A DNA stretch of 64,000 nt from Aeromicrobium yanjiei. GTDB lineage: Bacteria; Actinomycetota; Actinomycetes; Propionibacteriales; Nocardioidaceae. Below are positions 50,702 through 61,800 of the stretch, piece by piece. The notes beneath the pieces are model-generated. The model saw only the letters and a list, made by a program, of their open reading frames with translations, ran no database searches and was not told the DNA's origin. Every line of letters starts with the position of its first letter. Position 1 is the stretch's first letter. Position numbers and translations under genes: made by a program. The stretch is from assembly GCF_009649075.1 (NCBI RefSeq), contig NZ_CP045737.1, forward strand, positions 2,170,001 to 2,234,000, in the 5' to 3' direction.

Positions 50702-52855
50702 CTATGACCTGATGTACGTGACGCTGAAAGACTTGACCTGGCGGTACTGCTGGAGCTTGACCGCGAGATCGAACGCGTCGCTCGCCACGTATTGGAAGAT
50801 GTCGAGGCCACGACCGAGGTTGATGCGCCAGCCCGAGTTAGCGACGATCGAGCGGTCGTGGATCGTGGCGTCGAATTTCACCTCGAGGGTGATGCCCGCG
50901 ACCTCAGCCGCTTGTTTGACGCGCAGCAGGTACTCCATCTGCTTCTGAAACTTCTCTGGGCCCTCGGTGCTTTCGCTCGTCACGAGCACGAGCTTCACCT
51001 CGTCCGCCGGGTCCTTCGCTACCGCGAGTGTCTCGACAAGTTCCATCAAATTGCGAGCTTGGTGGAACTGACGGACGTACGGGTCGGTGATCGTGATTTC
51101 GGTGGCTCCGCGCAGGTAGGGAAGCAGGAGCTTCTTGTAGGAGATCCCACGCTGGTTTTCCTGGAACTCGCGGTGTCCTTCGAAGAGTGGTTCGGGCTTC
51201 GTCGCGGAGGCGACGACAACCGGCTCTGGCCCCGCACCGTCAGGGACAACTGCGCCGCCCGTCGACTCCCCATTTTCGTCTTCGGGGTCTCCATGGCGAG
51301 TCTGGTTGTAGTGGGTCGGGTACTCGTCTTCTTCGAGGGTCGTGATGCTGTGCCAATCCCCCGCCTTGTCGCGGTAGCCGAACTTCACGTCGGCCATCGT
51401 CGAGTCGATGCGCAGGATCTGGTCCTTGACTCGCTTCCGGCCCTCGATCGCGAACCGAAGGATCTCGGCAATCTCGTCCTTCGTCGCTTCCCCGTGCGGA
51501 TAGAGAATCTTCATTAGGCCGGAGAAAGTCTTGTGAATGCCGTCGCGGTCTCGTGTCGAAATGTCTGAGCCGAGCGTGAAGTGCTGCTGGTACCGGTCGG
51601 AGTAGTCAGCGTCGCGCATCGACTTGAGGACTTCGGCGATGTAGTCGACGACGAACCCGTAGCCGTCGGAGAACATCTCGGCGCGGATCGTGTCGACCTC
51701 CCAGCCCGGGATGTAGTGATGCAGACGGTCAAGGAAGGCTGAATCGTGATAACTCTCAGGCAGCTCCTCGAACAGGTCCGAGTGCTTGAGCATGTACGCC
51801 ACGTTGCGGGAGGTGTTGCCGATGAACACCATCGATGCTTCGGCCCCGAGGGTCTCCACACCACGGGAGAACGACTTGTTCGCCATGTAGTTCTTCATGA
51901 TGTCGACGAGCGCCTTGTCGGTGCGCTTCTTCTTGCCCGCGAACTCATCGAAGGCGACGACGTCCCAGTAGCCGACGAGACCGAGGCGGCCATTGGAGTT
52001 GTTGACGAATAACTTCGGGACCGTGACCTCGCCGCCAGAGATCAACATGCCATGAGGCGAGAACTCCGAGTAGATGTGCGACTTGCCGGTGCCCTTCGGG
52101 CCTAGCTCGACCAGGTTGTAATTCCTCTCGACGAACGGAATCAGGCGTACAAGCTGGATGAGCTTAGCTCGGCGACCGAACAGCTCCGGGTTGAAGCCAA
52201 TCGACTGGATCAGGAGGTCGATCCACTCGTCGGTGGTGAACTCGCGACGCGATGCGACGTAGCCGTCGAAGTCGAAGTTGGAAAGTTGGATCGGCTTGAT
52301 GGAGGCGAGAATCCACGGGACGACGCGAGCGTTGTCGCTGTGCTGGTACTCGATGTCGCAGATGCACCACACCCCGCCGACCAGGAGCTTCGGGTGGGTC
52401 TTGATCGTCGCCGGGGACACAAGCACCTGCTTGATGCCAAGATTCGCGAACTCGGCCTCGTAGGTGTCGTCCTTCTCGTTGAGCTGGACTTGCACCTTGT
52501 CGATGACGCGGTAGCGGCCCTTCTCTCGGATGTTCGACTTGATCAGCTCTGACTGGTTCCGGTGCACGTAGTGGTCGGCCAGAATCTTGCGAACGCTCTC
52601 AATGCCGGACTGGATCGTCGCCTCGTCATCAGATGCGGCGTACTGGCCGAGGAGATACTCGAGGACGAACGAGGGCACGATCGCGTTGCCCTTGACGGCC
52701 TTGACCAGGTCTTTGCGCACGACGGCGCCGCCGAAGACGTCGTTGATCTTCTGATCGAGGGCGGACTTCACAGGCGGACCCGCAGGAGCTGGCACGTCGT
52801 CGACGCCGTCGGGGAAATCGTCGACCGCCTCGGCAAGGTCGGTTTGTTCGGTCAT
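50702..52855 (-). CDS. brxL: BREX protein BrxL (Lon-like AAA+ ATPase)
   Basis: The protein has 717 residues, with AGGAGG 8 bases before the ATG. The AAA+ core has Walker A VELGPKGTGKSHIYSEFSPH near 250 and Walker B VVAFDEFAGKKKR near 303, with sensor FIGNTSRN. BrxL family traits include DLVKAVKGNAIVPSFVLEYL near the N-terminus. A C-terminal region (about 580-717, LRGATEITITDPYVRQFHQA) resembles the MIT-terminal/phospholipase-D-like fold found on many BrxL. BrxL forms DNA-binding rings needed for phage exclusion. The Lon-type protease part is not evident, as in other type 1 BREX BrxL. Confidence 0.92.
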   Translation of the reverse strand: MTEQTDLAEAVDDFPDGVDDVPAPAGPPVKSALDQKINDVFGGAVVRKDLVKAVKGNAIVPSFVLEYLLGQYAASDDEATIQSGIESVRKILADHYVHRNQSELIKSNIREKGRYRVIDKVQVQLNEKDDTYEAEFANLGIKQVLVSPATIKTHPKLLVGGVWCICDIEYQHSDNARVVPWILASIKPIQLSNFDFDGYVASRREFTTDEWIDLLIQSIGFNPELFGRRAKLIQLVRLIPFVERNYNLVELGPKGTGKSHIYSEFSPHGMLISGGEVTVPKLFVNNSNGRLGLVGYWDVVAFDEFAGKKKRTDKALVDIMKNYMANKSFSRGVETLGAEASMVFIGNTSRNVAYMLKHSDLFEELPESYHDSAFLDRLHHYIPGWEVDTIRAEMFSDGYGFVVDYIAEVLKSMRDADYSDRYQQHFTLGSDISTRDRDGIHKTFSGLMKILYPHGEATKDEIAEILRFAIEGRKRVKDQILRIDSTMADVKFGYRDKAGDWHSITTLEEDEYPTHYNQTRHGDPEDENGESTGGAVVPDGAGPEPVVVASATKPEPLFEGHREFQENQRGISYKKLLLPYLRGATEITITDPYVRQFHQARNLMELVETLAVAKDPADEVKLVLVTSESTEGPEKFQKQMEYLLRVKQAAEVAGITLEVKFDATIHDRSIVANSGWRINLGRGLDIFQYVASDAFDLAVKLQQYRQVKSFSVTYIRS

Positions 52856-52867
52856 CGCAGGAACCTC

Positions 52868-55360
52868 CTAGAACTCGAAGTCCGTCGTGAACGAACGCTT
52901 GATGGCGTAGTTGCCCTTCGAGAACGACTTCCACTGTGTCGTATTGGGGATGGGCTCTTCGAGACGCAACTCGACCGGGCGGTTGTTGAAGTCGTCAGCG
53001 TCCTGAGTGAGGTAGAGAGTCGTCGACTGGTAACGCTGGCGCTGATCTTCGGACGGGCTGTCGAAGGTGAGGATTGGCTGGTCGGAGATGAGCGTGTCAC
53101 CGACATACAGGCCGAGGCGGACCTGGCGCGGCTGAATCTTGTCCGCCACCGGCTCCCGCTGGAGGAGCTTGACCGCAAGCTGGCCGGTGGTGATCTTGTC
53201 CGTCTCCGGCATGAGGTCGACGTTGACGCGCCGGACGTCGCTCTTGCGCTTCTTGTTGACCGTCACTACCGGGACGACGATCTCTTGGAGAGATGCGCCA
53301 CCGTGGACGTAGCGGGTGCCGGCGCCCGGAAGTGGGATGCGGTGTATCGACTTCGGGATCTGGATGTCGATGTCACCAGCGAGACCTGCCTGGGCCGACG
53401 TGAACGTCATGAACGAAGGGGAAGATTTGAGCGCCCGACCCAGCACGTAGCGTCGGTTGATCTTCGTGACTGCATCACCCTGAGGTGACTCCGAGACGTA
53501 GTACGACTTCTCCAACGGGATGTCTTGATAGAGGAACCCGTGATCGGCGGTGACCAGGATGTTGGTGGCGTTGGCGTTCGTCCACTTCTTCACCAGAAGT
53601 AGCAGCTCCCGGAGGGTCTCCTCCGCCGCCTCGAAGACGGTCCGCTCGGTCGCCGCCTTGTCTCCGGCCGCGTCGATGCGATCGTGGTAGACGTAGAAGA
53701 TCTGGTGCTGCTTATAGAGCTCACGCAGCTCGTCGCCAGGCATCGCGAGGACATCGGCGGCGGCGATCGCGTGCCCCTTGACCGCTTGGAGGACCTTGTC
53801 GCGGTTTGCGGTGCCGTTCGTCGGCTTCCCATCCGCGAGCACCGGTAGGGCGCTCGGATCGAGCTTCAGACTCGACTGCGGAAGTAGCGACGCCATGCCG
53901 AGTTGGGTGTAACTCGGCAGCGAGCCGAGCGCCGCCGAAAGCGATGCATCGAAGCGATCCTCGCTGCGGATCATGGACGCAAGTTCGTCAGCGACCTCGT
54001 ACCGCATGCCGTCCGAGATGATGACGACCGCCTTAGTGCGTCCATCCTTCACGACAGGCGCGACGTGGCGCTCGAAGAACTTGGCCTGCGGCGCGAGTGC
54101 CGCAGACTTCCAATCGCCGGTGGGCTCAAGGGCCTGCTGCCAATATCCGCCGAAGTCGTAGAGGTACTTGTTGGCGTACTGCTTATCGACCTCGGCCTTG
54201 AGTGATTCGAGGGGCTTCTGGAAGTCGGCGGTCTGATAGGCGTGGGTGAACCAGCGGTACTGCTGGTCAATGCGGAACCAGTCGGATTGGTACTTCTCAA
54301 GCCCGAGATCGGCCGACGCGATCGCGCTCGGCAGACCGGCGATCGCAGCGAGAAGCTCCGATGCGCTCTGAATGGCCGCGTACAACTTGGCGTACTTGAC
54401 TTTCCACAGGCTCTCCTGGCGCTGACGCACTACGTCGGAGACCTCACGCGGCGTCACTGACTGAGTAGCGACGGCTGCAGCTAGGTCGACAATCACCTTG
54501 CGGTCGATCTCCTCGAAGATCGTGACCTTGGCCAGGTCGCGATAGTCGCGGTGCTCGATCTTGGACTTAACGTCGAGCGCTTCGGCGGCCCGGGACGCGA
54601 GCGCCGTCATCATCTCTTGGCTGCGGACGTCGTAGCGGAGGCTGTTGAAGTCGCTGCGGACATTGCGGAACTCGTCTGGCGTGGCTGACGCGAAGTCTTC
54701 GATGGCCCGGCTGAACATCCACAGGATGAAGTCGTCCATCGTCGGGGACTTGCTCGGGTACTTGTAGATGCTGGCGAGTCCCTCCCAGAAGAACTCGTCG
54801 AGGCCAAAGGTGACCAGGTCGTCAAACTTGCCCGTCTTGCCTGCGGCGTTCTCGGCCAGGAGTTCCCGAGTGATGTCAGTCAGCTTGTTGCCTGATGCCT
54901 TCACCAGCACCTGGCACATCTTGGCGCGGAGGCGAGTCGCGTCGTCGCCCTCGGTCAGGAGCTTCTCAAGTGACAGTTTCCGGCTGCTCGCAGCGAAGAA
55001 CTTCTGATGCTGCTCGATGACCGGAGCAAAGGCCGGGTCGTTGAGACCGAGTTCCTGCTGGAGCATGGAGGTCTTATCGGCAGTGAACACCCCGTAGGCG
55101 AGCTCCAGATCCAGCAGCCAGTTGCCCGTCCCACGCGGCGTGTCCCCCACGCGGTACACAAGGTGCGGGGTGACGTGGTCCGCAAGGAGCTTGCTCTTCA
55201 CGTTGAACTCGTCGTCCTGCACACGGATGACGTTGACATCGCCGAGGTCGAGTGAGTCAAGGTCTGCGGCGTACTCGCCCCCCGGGTCATGCCAGAAGAC
55301 AACTCGTTTGGCGGCGAGCCGGCTCCGGAGCGCGTCTCGAACGGACATCGTGTCAGCCAC
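52868..55360 (-). CDS. pglZ: BREX protein PglZ (alkaline phosphatase superfamily)
   Basis: The protein has 830 residues from GTG 55360, overlapping the pglX stop by 8 bases (ATG 55348 is an alternative). Residues about 430-660 carry the PglZ fold: KAVVIISDGMRYEVADELAS near 445 with the metal Asp, and NILVTADHGFLYQDIP near 600 with Asp-His metal ligands. N-terminal helicase-like sequence RVVFWHDPGGEYAADLDSLD is typical of BREX PglZ. Its precise reaction is not settled, though phosphodiesterase activity of PglZ has been reported. It is the fifth gene of the operon. Confidence 0.92.
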   Translation of the reverse strand: MADTMSVRDALRSRLAAKRVVFWHDPGGEYAADLDSLDLGDVNVIRVQDDEFNVKSKLLADHVTPHLVYRVGDTPRGTGNWLLDLELAYGVFTADKTSMLQQELGLNDPAFAPVIEQHQKFFAASSRKLSLEKLLTEGDDATRLRAKMCQVLVKASGNKLTDITRELLAENAAGKTGKFDDLVTFGLDEFFWEGLASIYKYPSKSPTMDDFILWMFSRAIEDFASATPDEFRNVRSDFNSLRYDVRSQEMMTALASRAAEALDVKSKIEHRDYRDLAKVTIFEEIDRKVIVDLAAAVATQSVTPREVSDVVRQRQESLWKVKYAKLYAAIQSASELLAAIAGLPSAIASADLGLEKYQSDWFRIDQQYRWFTHAYQTADFQKPLESLKAEVDKQYANKYLYDFGGYWQQALEPTGDWKSAALAPQAKFFERHVAPVVKDGRTKAVVIISDGMRYEVADELASMIRSEDRFDASLSAALGSLPSYTQLGMASLLPQSSLKLDPSALPVLADGKPTNGTANRDKVLQAVKGHAIAAADVLAMPGDELRELYKQHQIFYVYHDRIDAAGDKAATERTVFEAAEETLRELLLLVKKWTNANATNILVTADHGFLYQDIPLEKSYYVSESPQGDAVTKINRRYVLGRALKSSPSFMTFTSAQAGLAGDIDIQIPKSIHRIPLPGAGTRYVHGGASLQEIVVPVVTVNKKRKSDVRRVNVDLMPETDKITTGQLAVKLLQREPVADKIQPRQVRLGLYVGDTLISDQPILTFDSPSEDQRQRYQSTTLYLTQDADDFNNRPVELRLEEPIPNTTQWKSFSKGNYAIKRSFTTDFEF

Positions 55361-58300
55361 CGGAGGACTCCAAGCCTGTGATCTTCTTCAAGGCGGTGCC
55401 GAACTTCGGGTAGTTCACCTTGACACCGTCGTCGAGGTCGATGACCACGTTCTGGGACGCCTTCGGGTAGAGCGTGTCGTGCTCGTACTCGTTGAGCTCG
55501 ACGAGAATCTTGCGGAGTCGGTCCGCTTCCTTCGCGTTCCCAGCGCGGTCTGCCTGCTGGAGGCTGGACTCAAGCTTGGTCACGTACTCACGTAGGTAAG
55601 TCAACACCGTCGAGACGGTGGAAGGCGTGTAGCGGTGCATGTAGATCAGGGCGTTGAACGATCCCTTGGGGCTGGAGAAGAGCCAGTAGATCGGGCGCTT
55701 CTTGTACCGCTGGACGTGGTCGTCGTAGAACTTCGACCTCCCGGCGCGGGTGATGAAGTAGTCCCGCAGGTTCTTCACGCCGAGCGATTCGGTGACGAAC
55801 TTCAGGTTCTCCTCGAAGTGCTGGTCACCGAACGCCGTCCGCAGGAACCGGCGGAACAGCCCGACCACGTCGTCCTCGAACCAGTCGCCGTCCACGATCG
55901 GGATGACGTTGTCCTCGTCCGGCATGAACCTCGGGATCGGCACCTTCGCGACGTAGTCCTGCGAGGTCGTCCCCTGGTCCGCAAGGATCAGCCCCGGCTT
56001 GTCGAGGCTGTACCTGCCGAACATGCAGCCGACAGCCAGCGAGATCAGGTCCTTGACCACCGCGTTGTCCTGAACCTTTGGCTCCATTGCCAGGAGTTCA
56101 AACGCATTGAGCGTCACTGATCGCGATGCCGCGTGCGCACCAGCATCGCCGACCAAGGCCGAATAGTGAGCGTCGAGCTTCGACTCCAGCTCGGCCATCC
56201 GATCTACGTCAGCTTGGGCTACGGTCAATTCCGCCCTCACGGTGTGGCGAAGCGACGCTGATTCCGGCTGCCCGCCAACCCTGGGCACGAAGGTCATTGA
56301 AAGCTCACTCGCGTCCCAGTCTCGGCGCGACAGTTGCACACATTCGGTGATCATCGAATCGGCGTCCGACGGACTCAGGACGCCATCTGGCACGGGAATC
56401 CGTCCTACCGGTCCCTGCGGGAAGTCGAGTGTCGGCGAGAGCGTCGTGATGATCCGGCTTGCCAGCGTGGAGTTGAGGTATCCGAGAAGGCGAGGGCTGT
56501 TCGCCTGGTCGGAGACGGCGAGGAGCGAACCTTTGGCATCGAAAATCGCGCCAGCGTCCGCTTGGCGCATCGCGAACTCGCCAGCGATCGTTGACCACGT
56601 CAGCCCCGGGCGGAAGTAGAAGTCCGTGTTCTGAGGACGCGAACGCTGGCGGCCATTCGGACCGAAGAAGTTCCTGATTTCGTGCCCATCGCGCGCCCAA
56701 CGAACGACGTGGAGTTCGTTCCCCGCCCAGCGGCGCGGCGGCCCACCCTTCAGGTAGGGCGCCCAAGGCTGAGCATCAGTGACGTCTGCACCACGCGCCC
56801 CCTCGAACTGAACACGGCGGTCCGAAACCTCCCACCAGAAGCGCAGGAATCGGTCGTTGTCCCCCGTAATGAGTCCCTGCTTCGGGCTCGCATACCTGCT
56901 GAGCGGGGTTGCACGAGCTAGGAGATCAAGGACGTCTTGCCCGAGGCTGAATGCGATCGGCGCCCCATCGATCCGGAGGAATGAATCTTGTCGGACGACA
57001 TACCGCTGATAGTTCGGATCCAGGAACAGCCGCTCAAGCAGGTCCCTCGAACGAACGTCGAGCGCGCGCTCGAACAGCTTTCGGTACGTCGCATGCGAAT
57101 CCGCTGCGGGTGAGACATTGACGGCGACGTACGCAGCCGAGGCCCAGTCAGAGCCGAAGACACCCCGGCCGAACTGAGTCAACGTTGCAATGCGCGATCG
57201 CCCCAGGAACCGCTTGCGCCAGTCCGCGAACGACGACTGGAACATCCATCCGTGCGGCGTGATGACCCCCCAACTACCGCCGGGGCGGGTCAACCGCCAC
57301 GCCCGCTCCATGAACATGCTGTAGAGGTCTGTCCTCGTGGCGCCGTAGTTCTCCTCGGCGAAGTTCGTCAGGAGATCGCCCATGTTCGCTGTGCCCATGT
57401 ACGGGGGGTTCGCGACAACCGCTGAGTATCGAGGCGTGAGGTATTCGGCCTGAGCAATGACCCGCTGTGCGCGCTCGATCACCTGACCCGCGAACAAGTC
57501 TCCCTCCGGGTCGACGGTCGCCAGGTGCTCACGAGCGCCGGCAAGTGCGAGACCGTTGGGCTCGGTTAACGCGCCCAGGGTGTCTGAGTGTCGGAAGAGA
57601 TTCCAGAACGCTTCCTCGCGCGCCTTGTCACCAGACCTCGTCAGCAGGAGCTCGAGTTCTTGATCCGTGAAGGCCGCTGGTTCGAGCACGCATACGTTCG
57701 GTTCGACCGGGCTCTTGAGGAAAAGTTTGCGCTTTGCACTGGCTTTCATCGTGAGCGCAAACGCAGCCAGTGCTCCGGCACGGGGGTCGATCTCGGTGCC
57801 ATAGAGGTTGTTCGCGAGGATCAGGCCAGGAATCTCGGAGGGCGCGTACCCCTCTTCCTCGTAGATCGCGTAGAGGAGGTCAAAGGCGTACGTGAGCATG
57901 TGGCCCGAGCCGCAGGCCGGATCGATGACCTTGAGCTCCTCCGGCTTGCTGATCTTGAGGAAGTCGGTCTCTGCGGCGACCGGAGCGATGTAGTAGTCCA
58001 TCTGGAGTTCGAGACCCGACGACGGGCGGTTGAGCATCCAGAGACGCCCCAGGGAGTTCTCGACGAGGTAGCGAACGATCCAGTGCGGGGTGAACAGCTG
58101 GGTGGCTGCGGGGATCTCGTCGGCACCGGCCTTCTTGTTCTTCTTGAACCCAGCGAAGACCTCGTCCTTCCGCTCCGAAATGTAGAACTGGTAGAGCCAG
58201 CCGATGACTTCGACGTCTTTGCAGACGTCTTCGGTCAGCACCGTGACGGACCGGCTGAGGACCGAGTCGTCGGCGAGCAAGTTCGCCGGAATGAGCAGCT

Positions 58301-58820
58301 CTGTGTAGTCGCCCTCCCGCTCGAACATGAAGGGCATGGCCGTGTTCCAGAAACGGCAGTAATCCGCAAGGAGCAGCGCGTACGCCTCGGCCTGGGCGTC
58401 GACGCCAGGGCGCGGCTGACGAGTGCCATTCAGCAGCCCTGTCACCGTGGCGATGCTGGTCCCCTTGACCACGTTGGTGTCGAGCTGGCCACGCTTGGCT
58501 GCGGCGAGCACCTCGGGCTGGCCGACTTGATCGGTCGCAGGCGAGACGACATTAATCCCTGTGTAGCCGTTGGCGTCCATGAACCGCAGCGCGATGATGC
58601 GGTTGAACCAGGTGTACGCGACCTTGTCGGCGACGTGCGCCTTCCCCTTGTCGCCTCCGCCGGCCCCGGCGATAGTCCGCTCCAGCGCGAGCACGGACTT
58701 GGGCTGCTCCACGCGCTCGGGCGAGCCCTGGGCGAGCACAGCGGTGATCCGCGCGCCCACCTCTCGGATAAGTTCGGTTCGCGCCGCGGTGGCAAACGAC
58801 TTCAGCGGTGCGGTTTCCAT
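55353..58820 (-). CDS. pglX: BREX-1 adenine-specific DNA methyltransferase PglX (BrxX)
   Basis: The protein has 1155 residues. The N6-adenine methyltransferase domain has SAM-binding IDPACGSGHMLTYAFDLL near 300 and catalytic VVANPPYMGTANMGDL near 470 (NPPY). Long N-terminal helical and C-terminal specificity-like regions follow family length. PglX marks a non-palindromic 6-mer in host DNA, protecting it while the system blocks phage lacking the mark. The start overlaps the brxC stop by one base (TGATG). No phase-variation tract is visible in the gene. Confidence 0.94.
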   Translation of the reverse strand: METAPLKSFATAARTELIREVGARITAVLAQGSPERVEQPKSVLALERTIAGAGGGDKGKAHVADKVAYTWFNRIIALRFMDANGYTGINVVSPATDQVGQPEVLAAAKRGQLDTNVVKGTSIATVTGLLNGTRQPRPGVDAQAEAYALLLADYCRFWNTAMPFMFEREGDYTELLIPANLLADDSVLSRSVTVLTEDVCKDVEVIGWLYQFYISERKDEVFAGFKKNKKAGADEIPAATQLFTPHWIVRYLVENSLGRLWMLNRPSSGLELQMDYYIAPVAAETDFLKISKPEELKVIDPACGSGHMLTYAFDLLYAIYEEEGYAPSEIPGLILANNLYGTEIDPRAGALAAFALTMKASAKRKLFLKSPVEPNVCVLEPAAFTDQELELLLTRSGDKAREEAFWNLFRHSDTLGALTEPNGLALAGAREHLATVDPEGDLFAGQVIERAQRVIAQAEYLTPRYSAVVANPPYMGTANMGDLLTNFAEENYGATRTDLYSMFMERAWRLTRPGGSWGVITPHGWMFQSSFADWRKRFLGRSRIATLTQFGRGVFGSDWASAAYVAVNVSPAADSHATYRKLFERALDVRSRDLLERLFLDPNYQRYVVRQDSFLRIDGAPIAFSLGQDVLDLLARATPLSRYASPKQGLITGDNDRFLRFWWEVSDRRVQFEGARGADVTDAQPWAPYLKGGPPRRWAGNELHVVRWARDGHEIRNFFGPNGRQRSRPQNTDFYFRPGLTWSTIAGEFAMRQADAGAIFDAKGSLLAVSDQANSPRLLGYLNSTLASRIITTLSPTLDFPQGPVGRIPVPDGVLSPSDADSMITECVQLSRRDWDASELSMTFVPRVGGQPESASLRHTVRAELTVAQADVDRMAELESKLDAHYSALVGDAGAHAASRSVTLNAFELLAMEPKVQDNAVVKDLISLAVGCMFGRYSLDKPGLILADQGTTSQDYVAKVPIPRFMPDEDNVIPIVDGDWFEDDVVGLFRRFLRTAFGDQHFEENLKFVTESLGVKNLRDYFITRAGRSKFYDDHVQRYKKRPIYWLFSSPKGSFNALIYMHRYTPSTVSTVLTYLREYVTKLESSLQQADRAGNAKEADRLRKILVELNEYEHDTLYPKASQNVVIDLDDGVKVNYPKFGTALKKITGLESSGG

Positions 58821-61800
58821 CAGAGCGTGATTCGCTTTCCGTCGTTGAGGGTCTCGACGAGTGCTGCGCGGAGCGCGGCCAGGTAGTTGTCGACGTCGGC
58901 TTCCGATTCGAGCACTCCGGAGACGCCCGAGACGTGGATCGTCTTGACCGACACCATCTGCTTCGGTGGCGGCCCACCGTTACCCCCACCCTGCTGGGAC
59001 GTGACCAGGCGGCTGAGCAACTCCGGGTAGTCGTCCTGCTCGAAGGTCGATCCCGTTTGCAGGATGAGCGCAATCTGGCTCTCGCCCTTGAGACGCGCGA
59101 GGATCTGGTCGATCCGGCCGACGGCGCTCTCCTGTGCGTCGGAGGTGGCGTTGGAGTAGTAGGCGCTGGCGAGGACCTCGGCCTTGCGTCCCTCGATCGC
59201 TGCGGCCACCTCGGCACGCTTCTTGGTGACGACGTCGTCGATTTGCCCTCGCAACGTGTCGGCCGCAGCTTTGAGCTGGTTCATCTTGTTACCGCGAAAG
59301 GCATTCGTGTCCGCAAGGAGCGTCTTGACCGGATCGGCGCTACCGGGGGGCAGGTAACCGAGATTCCCAGTGTTGGCGCTCAGGAGGACATCCGCCTCGT
59401 CGAAGATCTTGGCCTGCTGGCCGTTGAGGAAGGACTTGATCGGATCGACCAGGTCCTCCTTGGCCTCGATCAGCTCGTCGGCCTTGTCGAAGTCGCTGAG
59501 ATACCAGTCGATGGGGTTGCCGACGACCTGGTCGAGCAGGGTGACGACGCCCGAGAGCTGGCCGACGAACGGATAGCGGCTACTGCTTACGAGGGCGTTG
59601 AGCTCGTCACGCTTGGCCGCAAGCTTGTCCTTGCCGAAGCGGGCCAGCTCGGTCGAGTCGCTTGGTACGGCGCCCTCGTCGAAGAAGTCGGTGCAGAACT
59701 TCTTGAACTTGGCGACCTTCGTCGCGTCGTACGCCTTCTGTGGCGCGACGACGGTGTGCTGCTGCTTGCCGGTGTTACGGATGATAGATGCGGCCTCGGT
59801 CCGCACGACCGGGTTCGCGTCGACCGTAAGCGCGACCTTTCCGTTACCTACCAACCAACCGAGCACGACCTCAATGGAGCCGAGGTCCCACCCGTAGGGC
59901 TTGGACTCGAACCGGTGTGCGATCTTCTTGACGGTGACCTGCTCCCCGAGGTTGGTCTGGGAGATGATCCACGACTCCATCTCGGTGCCGGGCGAACTGA
60001 GCGCGCTCAGCGATCCCGCACTGAACAGGCCCTGGTCATTCTGGACCGCCGCCGCGATCTGCTGCTCCGGGTAGACCTTCCCGCCGAGCAGGCCGAGGTT
60101 CGTGTAAGTCCGGTTGACGAGCTCTTGGAATCCGTCGCTCACGCGCGTGACTGCATCCTGGGAGCCGGAGGTGATTTCCGCAGCGTTGATGATCAGTTGC
60201 GCCTTGCCGACGGCCTGGCGGAGGCGCTCGATGAGCTCCTTCTCGCGCTCGGCGTTGAGCACCTGCTTGGACTGGAGGATCGCCTGGGTCGAAGGCAAGG
60301 CACCTGAGTTGGTGCGCTGCTTCGTGTACTTCTCCGTCTTGAGCAGCAGACGCAAGTCCGCGAGCAGCCGCTTGTCGCGGCCAAGGAAGACGCGTAGTTC
60401 GTCCTTGCCCATGCTCTGAGCGGCGATCTCGGTGTCGGTGTAGTTCGTCTCGGGCGTGATGAAGTGGACGGTCAGCTCGCGCTGGTTGCCCTGGACGATG
60501 TCATCGAGCTTGTAGCCGAACGGGAAGTCCTGGCCGTTCTTGGCGTACTTGAGCTTGTTCGTCTTGAGGATGTCGGAGGAGAGGTACTTGAAGAGCTTGC
60601 CTGATACCTCTGACGAGTCGACGTCGACCGACTTGATCTCCTTCTCGATCTCCTGTTCCTCATTCGTCAGGTACTCGTAGACGTTGCCATTGCGCTGGAC
60701 GTACGACTGCGTCTCCAGCAAGTTGAGCGCCTCCTGCACCTGCTTGCCGAGCGCGTTGAGGTCGAGACCGAACCGGTCGTAGACGAGCACGGTGAGGTTG
60801 CGGGGCGTGGCCTTGAACGTGTCGACGTACTTGACCAGGAACAGCGCCTTCAACAGTCGGTTGGCGAGGATCGTGACGTCGGATCCCGGGTCGGGAAGGT
60901 GCTTCTCGGCCTGGAGGATGGCGCTCTGAGCTGCGGACTTCAGCGCCGCGCTGATCCCGGCGAACATCTGGTCAAACGTGGCCAGGTAGCTCACCTGCTC
61001 CGCGCCGATGCGCTTAGCGACCTCCTGAACGACACCGAGCATGGACCGCTCGCCAACCGAGCTGTTCTTGCCCTCAAACATGTTGTGGTCCGACAGCCCC
61101 TCGATGGCGGCTTGGAACATCGGGATCTGGTACGTCACGAACGGGTAGGTGCTGATGAAGCGCCCGCCGTCAACGTAGTTCCGGTAGGTCTTCGCACCGT
61201 CGACGAAGTCGAAGATCGTCTTGAAGTTCGCACTCTCCCTGGCGTGGATGGCCATGAGCTTGGCTGCACCCGCATCGTTCTTCTCAAGGAGGCGCTTGCT
61301 GATGACCTCCTCCACGTCCTGGCTGGTGAGCTTCACCTTCGCGCTGAACCGTGCCTGGATCTTGGAGAAGTCGTTCCCCTGCTGTCTGGTCCGGTCACCG
61401 ATGACCTTGTCCATGTCCTCCTGGGACGTAACAAAGACCCACGACTGTCCCTTGCACTTCGTGTTGAGGGACTCGGCGATCGTCTGAAGGTTGAGCATGA
61501 GCTTCACGTCGTCGGCGATGAACTGGCCAACCTCGTCGACGAAGAAGTTGAGCCGGAAGCCGGGCTCCTGCTTGTCGATCCACGCCTTCACGGCCGTGGC
61601 GAAGTCTTCGATGGAGACGGCGTAGGACTTCTGGTACTGCGCGATGATGCCGGGGTTGGCCTCCCCGTTCACGTCGGCGAACGCCTTGTCGATGTTGTGG
61701 CCTTCGAGGGCGGTCTGCTCTCGTCCCTGCGCCCAGTCGATGCCGGCGTGCTTCACGAACGCGGCCTTGAACGCGTCGTACTGGCCGCGCTTGTCGAGAT